Of a stretch of 30,333 bases of DNA, positions 1 to 7,582 are shown in pieces. A program made the position numbers and the translations under genes. Source of the DNA: DAOTXN01 sp034435435. GTDB taxonomy: Bacteria; Chloroflexota; Anaerolineae; S140-20. Location: the NCBI GenBank assembly GCA_034435435.1, contig DAOTXN010000068.1, positions 1 to 30,333 on the forward strand, in the 5' to 3' direction. Each line of letters opens with the position of its first letter. Position 1 is the stretch's first letter. The notes under the pieces are model-generated. The model was not told the DNA's origin. It did no database searches and was given only the letters and a program-made list of their open reading frames with translations.

Positions 1-34
1 CAAATGCATAAAAGCGGCAAACCCAAAGCCATTC

Positions 35-101
35 GACAGGATTCACAAGATTCACAGGATGGAATTCGTGGAAAAATCCTGTAAATCCTGTAAATCTTGT
101 C
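35..101. repeat. Palindromic intergenic repeat (ACAGGATT type)
   Basis: Two 26-base arms (35-60 and 76-101) are near-perfect reverse complements around a 15-base loop. Each arm is itself about three 9-base units of the form ACAGGATTC/T. An open frame starting at 59 runs through the right arm into the following gene, but its first 70 or so residues are repeat-derived and rich in KSCKSC, so they are not credible protein. Bases 102-252 show nothing further. Confidence 0.85.
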
Positions 102-252
102 CAAAGAGCTACCAGGGTGAGCAGTTACGAAATATCCTTGATAGCGCGACATCCTATCACGCATTCATACGCAAAGCAAGCATTCACCAGCGTCCCGTCG
201 CCCACCCGCCTACCATCCGTCGGACGAGCGCCGGGTCGGTTCGCCCGCTTGA

Positions 253-261
253 TGGTATAAT
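253..261 (+). promoter_or_regulatory. Extended -10 promoter of the PBP gene
   Basis: TGGTATAAT is a perfect TGnTATAAT extended -10 element. No good -35 lies 17 bases upstream (233-238 reads GGGTCG), as is usual when an extended -10 is present. The predicted transcription start, about 268, falls next to GTG at 269 and 10 bases before ATG at 278, so the mRNA would be leaderless or nearly so. Confidence 0.65.
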
Positions 262-277
262 ACGCCCGGTGAACAAA

Positions 278-2815
278 ATGAGACGAATGACGCGCCTTCT
301 CTCACAACTGCGCCGTCGCTGGCGGCGCATAACAGTTCTCTCTCTCGGCCTGCTGGCCCTGCTGACCGGCGGGCTGGCAGCCCTGTACGCATGGCTGGCC
401 GTGGACCTGCCCTCGCCGGATGAGCTGTACCAGCGCCGCGCGACCCCCAGCACGCGCATCCTCGACCGGCGCGGGCGACTGCTGTACGAAATCATCGACC
501 CGCACGCCGGACACCACACGCCGCTGACGTTGGAGCACATCCCCCTGGCCTGCCAACAAGCCACTATCGCCACCGAAGACGCCAACTTTTACTCCAACCC
601 CGGCGTGGACCTCACCGGCATTCTCCGCGCGGCGTGGATCAACCTGCGCGGCGGCGAAGTGCTGGCCGGCGGCAGCACCATCACCCAGCAATTGGCCCGC
701 AACCTGCTGCTCGACCCGCAAGAGCGCGCCGAGCGCACCCTCAAGCGCAAGCTACGCGAATCCATCCTGGCCTGGCGCATCGCCCGCCGCTACAGCAAGG
801 ACCAGGTGCTCACCCTCTATCTCAACGAGGCCTATTACGGCAACCTGGCCTACGGCATCGAAGCGGCGGCCAACGCCTATTTTGGCAAATCGGCGGCCGA
901 CCTGGGTCTGTCCGAGTGCGCCCTGCTGGCCGGGTTGCCCCAGTCGCCCGCGCTCTACGACCCGCTGGTGAACCTGGAGGCCGCCCGCGCCCGCCAGACC
1001 GTTGTGTTGGAATTGATGCGCAAGCAAGGTTACATCAACGCCGAGCAGACCCGACTGGCCGCCGCCGAGCAGCTCCATTTGGCTGCCAGTCCCTTTCCCA
1101 TCGAGGCCCCGCACTTTGTCATGTTCGTGCGCGCCTGGCTGGAGCAGGAATACGGGCTAGAGGCCATCTACCAGCAAGGGCTGGTCGTCACCACCACGCT
1201 GGACCTGGATTGGCAACACACCGCCGAAGCCGTCGCCCGCCAACGCCTGGCCCAACTGCGCGAGCCGCCGGTGGATACGGGCCAACCGCCGCGCAATGTG
1301 AACAACGCCGCGCTGGTGGCGCTGGACCCACACAGCGGCGAGATTCTGACCATGCTGGGCAGCCCCGACTATTTCGACCCGCAAATCGACGGGGCCGTCA
1401 ACGCCACGTTGGCCCTGCGCCAGCCAGGCTCATCCGTCAAACCCATCACCTACGCCGCCGCCTTTGACCCCACGCGCCCCAACCCGCTCACTCCGGGCAG
1501 CGTCATCCTCGACGTGCGCACCAGCTTTCCCACGCAAGAGGGCTTGCCCTACGTGCCGGTGAACTATGATCACCGCTATCACGGCCCGGTGTCGGCGCGG
1601 GTGGCGCTGGCTTCATCCTACAACATGCCGGCGGTCCACGTGCTCGACATGGTCGGCGTGGACACGCTCACCGCCCTGGCGCGAAAAATGGGCATCACCA
1701 CCTTCGACGACCCGCCCGACCCCGAGACCGGCAAAGGGCGCTTTGGCCTGGCGCTGACGCTGGGCGGCGGCGAAGTGCGTCTGCTGGAGCTGACGTCGGC
1801 CTACGCCGTCTTTGCCAACGGAGGCCAGCGGGTGGAACCGGTGGCCGTGTTGGCCGTGTCCGACGCCGACGGGAATCTGCTCTACCGGGCCAAAGAACAA
1901 AGCAAAGAAGACGCGCTCTCGCCTCAGGTGGCCTATCTCATCACGCACATCCTGTCGGACGAGCAGGCCCGCGCGCCGGCCTTTGGCGAAGGCAGCGTAC
2001 TCAAAATCAGCCGCCCGGCGGCGGCCAAGACCGGCACCACCACCGACTATCGGGACAACTGGACCGTGGGTTACACCCCGGAGTTGGTCGTCGGCGTGTG
2101 GGTGGGCAACGCCGACAACAGCCCGATGGAACGCATCTCCGGCGTGGACGGCGCCGGCCCGATATGGCACGATTTTATGGAGCTGGCGCTGTTGGGACGC
2201 CCGGCCCGCGAATTCCAGCGCCCGCCGGGCCTGGTCGAAGTGGACATCTGCTCACTCTCCGGGTTGTTGCCCACCGACTATTGCCCGCACACCCGCCGAG
2301 AGATTTTTATCGCCGGGACGGAACCCAAGCTATACGACAACTGGTATCGCCCCTTCCAGATCGACAGCGCCACGGGCCGGCTGGCCGACGAGAGCACGCC
2401 GCCGGAGCGCGTGGAAACCCAGGTGGTCATCGTGTTGCCGCAGGAAGCCCAAGAGTGGGCGCGCGGGCAGGGCTGGCCTGAGCCACCCGCCGCTCCCGCG
2501 TCTGCGGCGACCCTCAGCGTCCGTTTCCCGCTGGTCATGACCCGCCCCGACCCCGGCAGCGTCTACGTGCTCTCGCCCAACCTGCCGCTATCGGCCCAAC
2601 GTATCGAAGTGAGCGCCCGGCCCACCGGCGAGGTAGCCGTGGCCGAATTGACGCTGTACGTGGATGGGCGACCGCTGCAAACGCTGCGCGTGCCGCCTTA
2701 TCGCACCTTCTGGGCGCTGGAAGAGGGAGAACACACCTTTGAAGCGCGGGGCAGGTCGCCAGATGGCCGGCAACTGACCAGCGAAGCGGTGCGGGTCTAC
2801 GTGCGAGAGGAGTAG
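278..2815 (+). CDS. Bifunctional penicillin-binding protein (class A, PBP1A/1C-like)
   Basis: Membrane-anchored peptidoglycan synthase that polymerises lipid II and cross-links stem peptides outside the membrane. Of 845 residues, 16-42 form the single membrane anchor after an Arg-rich cytoplasmic tail. The glycosyltransferase domain (about 55-230) has the catalytic Glu in ATEDANFY (E100) and the GGSTITQQLARN motif. The transpeptidase domain has SSVK (nucleophile S385, K388), SYN (S447) and KTGT (584-587). A C-terminal beta domain (about 755-840) resembles the PBP1C C-terminal family. I chose ATG 278 because GGTGA lies 5 bases upstream; GTG 269 is equally possible as a leaderless start. The longer frame from 59 is rejected because it reads through a repeat and the promoter. 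The gene converges on the histidine kinase, with a shared hairpin between them. Family certain; 1A versus 1C subtype not settled. Confidence 0.95.
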   Translation: MRRMTRLLSQLRRRWRRITVLSLGLLALLTGGLAALYAWLAVDLPSPDELYQRRATPSTRILDRRGRLLYEIIDPHAGHHTPLTLEHIPLACQQATIATEDANFYSNPGVDLTGILRAAWINLRGGEVLAGGSTITQQLARNLLLDPQERAERTLKRKLRESILAWRIARRYSKDQVLTLYLNEAYYGNLAYGIEAAANAYFGKSAADLGLSECALLAGLPQSPALYDPLVNLEAARARQTVVLELMRKQGYINAEQTRLAAAEQLHLAASPFPIEAPHFVMFVRAWLEQEYGLEAIYQQGLVVTTTLDLDWQHTAEAVARQRLAQLREPPVDTGQPPRNVNNAALVALDPHSGEILTMLGSPDYFDPQIDGAVNATLALRQPGSSVKPITYAAAFDPTRPNPLTPGSVILDVRTSFPTQEGLPYVPVNYDHRYHGPVSARVALASSYNMPAVHVLDMVGVDTLTALARKMGITTFDDPPDPETGKGRFGLALTLGGGEVRLLELTSAYAVFANGGQRVEPVAVLAVSDADGNLLYRAKEQSKEDALSPQVAYLITHILSDEQARAPAFGEGSVLKISRPAAAKTGTTTDYRDNWTVGYTPELVVGVWVGNADNSPMERISGVDGAGPIWHDFMELALLGRPAREFQRPPGLVEVDICSLSGLLPTDYCPHTRREIFIAGTEPKLYDNWYRPFQIDSATGRLADESTPPERVETQVVIVLPQEAQEWARGQGWPEPPAAPASAATLSVRFPLVMTRPDPGSVYVLSPNLPLSAQRIEVSARPTGEVAVAELTLYVDGRPLQTLRVPPYRTFWALEEGEHTFEARGRSPDGRQLTSEAVRVYVREE

Positions 2816-2840
2816 GGCGCGTTTCCATACGCGCCAGCTT

Positions 2841-2861
2841 GGGCGGGTAAGAAACCCGCCC
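2841..2861. terminator. Hairpin between convergent genes
   Basis: GGGCGGGT (2841-2848) and ACCCGCCC (2854-2861) form a perfect 8-bp stem with a 5-base loop, between the stops of two convergent genes. It has no U-tract on either strand, so it may be a weak or factor-assisted terminator. It overlaps the last base of the kinase stop codon. Confidence 0.5.
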
Positions 2862-4771
2862 TACTTGGGCAGCAACACCGTAAATGTGCTCCCCTCGCCT
2901 GGCGCGCTCTCTACCCACACCCGGCCGCCGTGCTTTTCGATCACCGACTTGACGATTGAAAGTCCCAAGCCCGTGCCGGGAATGTCGTAAGTTTCGGGCG
3001 CATCCACCCGGAAAAACTTGTCAAAAACGTAGGGTTGGTCGGCGAGAGGGATGCCAATCCCATCGTCTATCACGCGGATACTCAAGTGATTTTCACCCTC
3101 GGTCACATTTACCGTGATGTGTCCGCCATGGGGTGTGTATTTGACCGCATTGCTCACCAGGTTGCTCATCACTTGGCGTAGTCGGCGTAGATTGCCTCGG
3201 ATAGGCGACAGATCTTCAGGCATTTGGATGTGCAGGCTTTGAGCTTTGGCGTCGGCTGCGGGCCGCAATTCTGCTACGGCCTCGCGGACGACCGGCCCTA
3301 GCTCGATGACGCCCATTTCCAGGTCAAAACCGGCCTCGACCCGACCCATATCCAGCAAATCGCTGACCAGTTGGGTGATGGCCGACAGACTGCGCTGCAC
3401 CCGGGCGATAAAAACCTCTTGTTGCTCAGTCAGTGGACCGGCCCGGGGCAACAAATCAATGTAGCCCTGGATGGTCGTCAGCGGCGTGCGCAGGTCGTGT
3501 GACACAGTAGAGACAAATTCCGACTTGATGCGGTCCAACTCTTTGAGGTGGGTGATGTCTTGCATCACGACCACTGCGCCGATGCCCTCCACAGGGCTAA
3601 AGTGTGCATTCAAAATACGCCCGTCGCTCAACGCCACCTCGGTCATAGCCGGGCAGTGAATTTGACTCAAGTCCAACAAATCCTGGTTGCGGACGACCGC
3701 TTGAACCGGCTGCCCAATGACCTCGACATTTTCTAATCCCAGGGCCAGCCGCGCCGCCAGGTTACACAAGAGCACTTGATTCTGGTCGTCGATCACCAAT
3801 ACGGCGTCTTGCGTCTCGCGCAAGATGGCTTCCAGCTTTTGCTTCTCGGTTCTCAGATTGACCAGCAACTCGGCGTTGTCAATAGCCACGGCCGCATAAT
3901 CGGCCAGCGCCGAGAGCAGGTGCAGGTCTGCTTCGGAAAAAACTCGCTCGTGAGCGCGATTGGCGACCATCAGCACACCGCCGACGCCGCGCCCCGGCAC
4001 ACGCAAGGGCACCATAAGCAACGACTTGACCAAATAGGCCGTGGCTACTTTTTTCAACCCTTCACCGCTCAACAAGACTGGGCGACCCGTGTGGACGACA
4101 CGCCCGGCCAGACTGTCTGTCACCGGCACACGCAACCCTTGGGCGACCTGTTCGTCCACGTTCCTGGCCGCCCGCAAGACCAACTCACCCGTGTCCGCGT
4201 CAAGCAGCATAAGCGAGCCTTCTTCGGCCCGCGCCATGTAAGTCGCCACCTCTACGATGCGGGCCAACACTTGTTCCAAATCCTGAACCGATGTGACCGA
4301 ATGGCCCACGGCAAAAAGGGCGTTCAGTTCTTGCAGTTGCCACTGCAGGCGTTGATTGGCCTGGGTCAACTGCTCGGCCAGCATATCACGCTCCTGGCGC
4401 AGGCGCATCTCGTGCAGAGCGCGTTCCACCCACTCCAAAATCATGGTCGGAGAACAGGGCTTGGGGACATAGGCCCGTGCGCCCAATTGCATAGCCCGGC
4501 CGGCCTGATCGCTCGCTCCAGCGTCTGCTGCAAGAATAAACGGGAGGTCGTAACCCTCGCGCCGCCAGGTCTCCACCACGTCCAGCCCGGCCAGATCGGG
4601 CAGCTCGGCGTCTATCAGGACAAGATCGGGCGCATCGTGTATAGCCCGGCGCAGACCTTCTGCGCCATTGGCAGCGGTCAATACGGTGTAACCGCGGCTA
4701 CTCAGCACGTCTTCCAAAGCGCCGCGCGTCTCTGAGTTGCTATCCATGATCAGAATGCGCTCGGTTGTCAC
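2861..4771 (-). CDS. Hybrid sensor histidine kinase REC-GAF-PAS-HisKA-HATPase
   Basis: Soluble 636-residue kinase with no membrane segment. Order: receiver (1-115), coiled coil (about 114-150), GAF (about 152-302), PAS (about 310-407), HisKA with SHDLRTPL (phospho-His H425) and HATPase with an N-box (N537), DDGIGI (569-574) and GTGLGLS. GTG at 4771 is chosen because GGGAG lies 8 bases upstream and the promoter at 4817-4825 falls inside the longer frame that opens at 4870. The receiver keeps phospho-acceptor D54 and K104, but the acidic pair reads D10-S11-N12 and the switch Thr/Ser position is Ala (A81), so its signalling may be altered. An N-terminal receiver suggests it reads another kinase's output. 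Divergent from the plus-strand sensor cluster. Ligands unknown. Confidence 0.93.
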   Translation of the reverse strand: MTTERILIMDSNSETRGALEDVLSSRGYTVLTAANGAEGLRRAIHDAPDLVLIDAELPDLAGLDVVETWRREGYDLPFILAADAGASDQAGRAMQLGARAYVPKPCSPTMILEWVERALHEMRLRQERDMLAEQLTQANQRLQWQLQELNALFAVGHSVTSVQDLEQVLARIVEVATYMARAEEGSLMLLDADTGELVLRAARNVDEQVAQGLRVPVTDSLAGRVVHTGRPVLLSGEGLKKVATAYLVKSLLMVPLRVPGRGVGGVLMVANRAHERVFSEADLHLLSALADYAAVAIDNAELLVNLRTEKQKLEAILRETQDAVLVIDDQNQVLLCNLAARLALGLENVEVIGQPVQAVVRNQDLLDLSQIHCPAMTEVALSDGRILNAHFSPVEGIGAVVVMQDITHLKELDRIKSEFVSTVSHDLRTPLTTIQGYIDLLPRAGPLTEQQEVFIARVQRSLSAITQLVSDLLDMGRVEAGFDLEMGVIELGPVVREAVAELRPAADAKAQSLHIQMPEDLSPIRGNLRRLRQVMSNLVSNAVKYTPHGGHITVNVTEGENHLSIRVIDDGIGIPLADQPYVFDKFFRVDAPETYDIPGTGLGLSIVKSVIEKHGGRVWVESAPGEGSTFTVLLPK

Positions 4772-4816
4772 TGCACATACTCCCGGCCACGGTCGGTTAC
4801 GTTTTTGATGGTGATA

Positions 4817-4825
4817 ATTATACCA
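4817..4825 (-). promoter_or_regulatory. Extended -10 promoter of the hybrid kinase
   Basis: Read on the minus strand this is TGGTATAAT, the same extended -10 as at 253-261. The predicted start is near 4810, giving a leader of about 39 bases before GTG 4771. The position 17 bases upstream of the -10 lies in the end of the 4843-4959 repeat and does not match a -35 consensus. Confidence 0.65.
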
Positions 4826-4842
4826 CTCGGTCTCAGCTGGGG

Positions 4843-4959
4843 CTAGCAGCCTGGCGGAGAACCCTGTCATATAGGGCCTTGCGCCCGTTTTTGGCTCGTT
4901 TTGCGCCCATTTTGGACGCTCACCAGGGGCTAAATGACGTCTCTCCGACAGGCTACTAG
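4843..4959. repeat. MITE-like element, full copy (117 bp)
   Basis: The two ends are inverted repeats: the left end reads CTAGCAGCCTGGCGGAGA and the reverse complement of the right end reads CTAGTAGCCTGTCGGAGA, 16 of 18 identical. There is no ORF inside. CTAG at both termini could be part of the inverted repeat or a target duplication. Its right-hand 60 bases recur at 22692-22751. It lies between the divergent kinases, next to the minus-strand promoter. The interior also holds two direct copies of AAAAyGGGCGCAA. Confidence 0.75.
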
Positions 4960-5111
4960 TAGTGTGTTAAGCGTCAATGAGGCCGACCGGCTGGCAATGA
5001 CTGATCGCCTCTACGTGTTTCTCGCTCTCCCGTGTTCACTTGCCAACCCGCCCAACCAAGTGTATCATATCCCCGGCATCGAAAACGCTTGTGATCCGAC
5101 GTTCACCAGAA

Positions 5112-6998
5112 ATGGGCATACCCCAACCCGCTGTGATTAAAAAACTCGACCCACACCTCGACGCCATCGCCCGCGTGACCGGGGGCGTGACCTCTATTCT
5201 GGACACCGACCTGCTGGCGCGGCGCACGGTGGACATTATCTCCGGCGCGTTCGGCTTGAGCTTCACCGGCATCTTTATGTTGGATGATGCTCGCCGTTAC
5301 GCTGTGCTGCGCGCCGCGACCGGGCTGCCGGACTGCCGCCTGGCGCTGGACGACGAGTCGGTGGTCAGCGCGGCCATCAAGACCCGCCAGGCCCAGTCCA
5401 CCTTCGACGCCCCCCATCACGTCCCTGGCTTGCCTACCACCGGCCCGACCCTGGCGCTGCCGCTGGTCATCGGCGACGAAGCCATCGGCGCGTTGCTGGT
5501 GCAGGGAGAGTCGGCGGCGCATTTCGACCCGGCAGACACGGCCACGCTGCAAATCATCGCCGACCAACTGGGCATCGCCCTCAACAATTCGCGGCTGCAC
5601 CGCCAGATTCAAGACCTGCTCTACCAGAGCGTGCGCCGGGCGCGCCTGTTGGACGCCGCCAACGCCGTCGGGCGCAGCGTTGCCACCATCCTCGACCTGG
5701 ACCAGCTCCTGCCCAAAACCGTGGACACCATCTGCGAGATTTACGGGTTTTACTACGCCGGCGTCTTTTTGCTGGATAACAGCGGCGCCTGGGCTGTGTT
5801 ACGGGCCGGGCGTGGCCGGCCAGGGGCCGCGATGGTCGCCGCCGGATACCGGCTGGCCGTGGACGACGCCTCGACCGTCGGCGCGGTCATCCGCACCCAC
5901 CGGGCAAAAATGGCCCTGTCTGGGGATGGCGCCGTCGTCAAAACACCCTTTTTGCCGGACACGCGCTCTGAGATGGCGCTGCCGCTCATCGTCGGCGACA
6001 GGGTGCTGGGGGCCGTGAGCGTGCAGAGCACCGACGAGCGCGCCTTTAGCCACGACGACGTGACCTCTTTGCAAACCATGGCCGACTATTTAGCCATCGC
6101 CATCCACAACGCGCAAACCGTGCAAAAACTTGAGGCCGCCAATGCCGAGTTATTGCGCAGCAAAACCTTCGAGATGATCGCCACGGCCACCGGCGAAGCC
6201 ATCCACTGGGTGGGCAACAAGGCCGCTCCTATCCCCGGCAGCGTCGCCCGGGTCCGTGAAGACCTGGCCCGCTACCTGGCGCTGCTGCACGCCCTGTTGG
6301 TTGATGCGCCGTCCGAGCTGCGCGAAAGCAAATTCGGGCAAATGTTAGCCGACGCGACTCAAGTCGTGGCCGAACGCGGCTACAACCTGGCCGCGATGCA
6401 GGCCGAGTTGGACAGCTTACCGCTGAAACGTTTGCGCCGCGCCCTCAGCGTGGCATCCATTTTCGAAGACCTGGACATCATCCAAACCGGCGCCGCCGCC
6501 ATTCTGAACATCAAGGAAGACCTGGTCGGTCCGGCCCGCCAGCGCCAACTCGATCTCATCCACTTGCCTGAGCTGTTGTGCGATGTAGTAGCTTCGATGG
6601 GCATCCCTTCTGGCGTCGTGCGCACGCTGTTTGCCGAAGACCTGCCATCTGTGCGGGCCGACCGTCGTCAACTGGACCAGGTCTTTGTCAACCTGGTTAA
6701 AAATGCGCTAGAGGCGATGGAGGCGGTCGAGGACAAAAAGCTGCTCTTGTGGGCGCGACCGTCCGCCGAACCAGGTATGGTCGATGTAGAAGTGATCGAC
6801 AACGGCGTGGGCATCTCGCCAGAACAGATCGACAAAATCTGGGTAGCCTTTTACACCACCAAAGGGCATCGCGGTGGGACAGGTTTGGGCCTGCCGGCTT
6901 GCTTGGAGATCATCAAGCAATCGGGAGGTAAAATTCGCGTAGAAAGCCAGCCGGGCGAAGGGACAACCTTTACCGTCTCCCTGCCGGCCGCTAAATAA
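5112..6998 (+). CDS. GAF-GAF sensor histidine kinase with atypical H-box
   Basis: Soluble kinase of 628 residues: GAF1 (about 16-166), GAF2 (about 179-338), a helical dimerisation region, then a HATPase domain with an N-box (N527 in VFVNLVKNALEAM), DNGVGI (D563) and GGTGLGLPA (588-596). There is no canonical HELRTPL or HELKNPL box; the candidate phospho-site is GEAIHWVGNKA with H365. The same IHWxGNKA motif occurs in the kinase at 7583, so it is a subfamily trait rather than damage. Start chosen at ATG 5112; GTG 5091 and TTG 5040 are in frame and no clear ribosome site decides between them. A weak TATCAT at 5063-5068 may be the -10. The lone receiver gene follows after 94 bases. The ligand is not predictable. 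Confidence 0.9.
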   Translation: MGIPQPAVIKKLDPHLDAIARVTGGVTSILDTDLLARRTVDIISGAFGLSFTGIFMLDDARRYAVLRAATGLPDCRLALDDESVVSAAIKTRQAQSTFDAPHHVPGLPTTGPTLALPLVIGDEAIGALLVQGESAAHFDPADTATLQIIADQLGIALNNSRLHRQIQDLLYQSVRRARLLDAANAVGRSVATILDLDQLLPKTVDTICEIYGFYYAGVFLLDNSGAWAVLRAGRGRPGAAMVAAGYRLAVDDASTVGAVIRTHRAKMALSGDGAVVKTPFLPDTRSEMALPLIVGDRVLGAVSVQSTDERAFSHDDVTSLQTMADYLAIAIHNAQTVQKLEAANAELLRSKTFEMIATATGEAIHWVGNKAAPIPGSVARVREDLARYLALLHALLVDAPSELRESKFGQMLADATQVVAERGYNLAAMQAELDSLPLKRLRRALSVASIFEDLDIIQTGAAAILNIKEDLVGPARQRQLDLIHLPELLCDVVASMGIPSGVVRTLFAEDLPSVRADRRQLDQVFVNLVKNALEAMEAVEDKKLLLWARPSAEPGMVDVEVIDNGVGISPEQIDKIWVAFYTTKGHRGGTGLGLPACLEIIKQSGGKIRVESQPGEGTTFTVSLPAAK

Positions 6999-7001
6999 TT
7001 C

Positions 7002-7067
7002 ACCGCCGATCACGCCGAAAGCGCGGAGCCTTTCATACCCGTCTCTGTTCTCTGCGCTCTCGGCGGT
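7002..7067. repeat. Palindromic intergenic repeat (ACCGCCGA type)
   Basis: ACCGCCGA (7002-7009) pairs with TCGGCGGT (7060-7067), and inside it AGCGCGGAG (7020-7028) pairs with CTCTGCGCT (7050-7058) with one mismatch. The element fills the gap between the kinase stop and the receiver gene, so it would form a hairpin within any joint transcript. Confidence 0.65.
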
Positions 7068-7092
7068 AATAGATACACCCCTGGCTGGAGGA

Positions 7093-7491
7093 ATGATGAA
7101 CGACATGCCCAAGCTATTGCTGGTGGACGACGAGCCGCTGGTGCGGCGCAGCATGGAAAAGTCGCTGTTGCGAGCCGGGTTCGACGTGGAGACGGCAGCC
7201 GATTGCGTCGCCGGTCTGGCGTTATTTGAAGCGACACAATCGTCGGATGAACCGTTCGACCTGGCTGTGCTAGACCTCAACATGCCCGGTTTTGAAGGCG
7301 CCGCAGAATCCGGCGCGGGCCTGGAGCTGCTCAGCCGCCTGTTGGAGCGGCAGCCCAACTTGCCCGTGGTCGTGCTGACCGCCTACGACGAAGTAGGCAA
7401 AGCCAAACAAGCCGTCCAGCGAGGCGCGCGGGCCTACTTTGTCAAAGGCCGTGAACAAGGCCTGGTAGACCTGATCAACGAGATCTTGTAG
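7093..7491 (+). CDS. Single-domain response regulator (CheY-like receiver)
   Basis: A receiver domain alone, 132 residues, with no DNA-binding or enzymatic output. It has the acidic pair in LLLVDDE, the phospho-acceptor Asp in LAVLDLNMPG, the switch Thr in VVLTAYD and the conserved Lys in YFVKG, so it should be phosphorylatable. A short insertion (about FEGAAESGAG) follows the phospho-acceptor loop. GGAGG at 7087-7091 serves ATG 7093 or, with better spacing, ATG 7096. Lying between two GAF-GAF kinases with the same unusual H-box, it is the natural partner of one or both. Its effect must come through protein contact or a phosphorelay. Confidence 0.95.
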   Translation: MMNDMPKLLLVDDEPLVRRSMEKSLLRAGFDVETAADCVAGLALFEATQSSDEPFDLAVLDLNMPGFEGAAESGAGLELLSRLLERQPNLPVVVLTAYDEVGKAKQAVQRGARAYFVKGREQGLVDLINEIL

Positions 7492-7497
7492 TAGATT

Positions 7498-7563
7498 GGA
7501 CACAGACTAACACCGATAAACACTGATTTCTCGATCTATGACGATCAGTGTTCATCTGTGTCC
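7498..7563. repeat. Palindromic intergenic repeat (GGACACAGA type)
   Basis: The left arm 7498-7527 and right arm 7544-7563 are inverted copies: GGACACAGA...AACACTGAT against ATCAGTGTTCATCTGTGTCC, with a 10-base extra segment in the left arm and a 16-base loop. It lies between the receiver gene and the next kinase, 20 bases before the latter's start. Confidence 0.8.
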
Positions 7564-7582
7564 CCCAAAGAAGGAAAGGACA

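Noticed and set aside
59..277. N-terminal extension of the penicillin-binding protein from ATG 59
   Set aside because: It reads through a palindromic repeat and through the TGGTATAAT promoter. The extension has no family similarity and the membrane anchor starts properly from 278.
634..1467. Long plus-strand second frame inside the penicillin-binding protein gene
   Set aside because: Arg/Pro/Ala/Gly-rich shadow with no domain. The PBP frame has all catalytic motifs over the same span.
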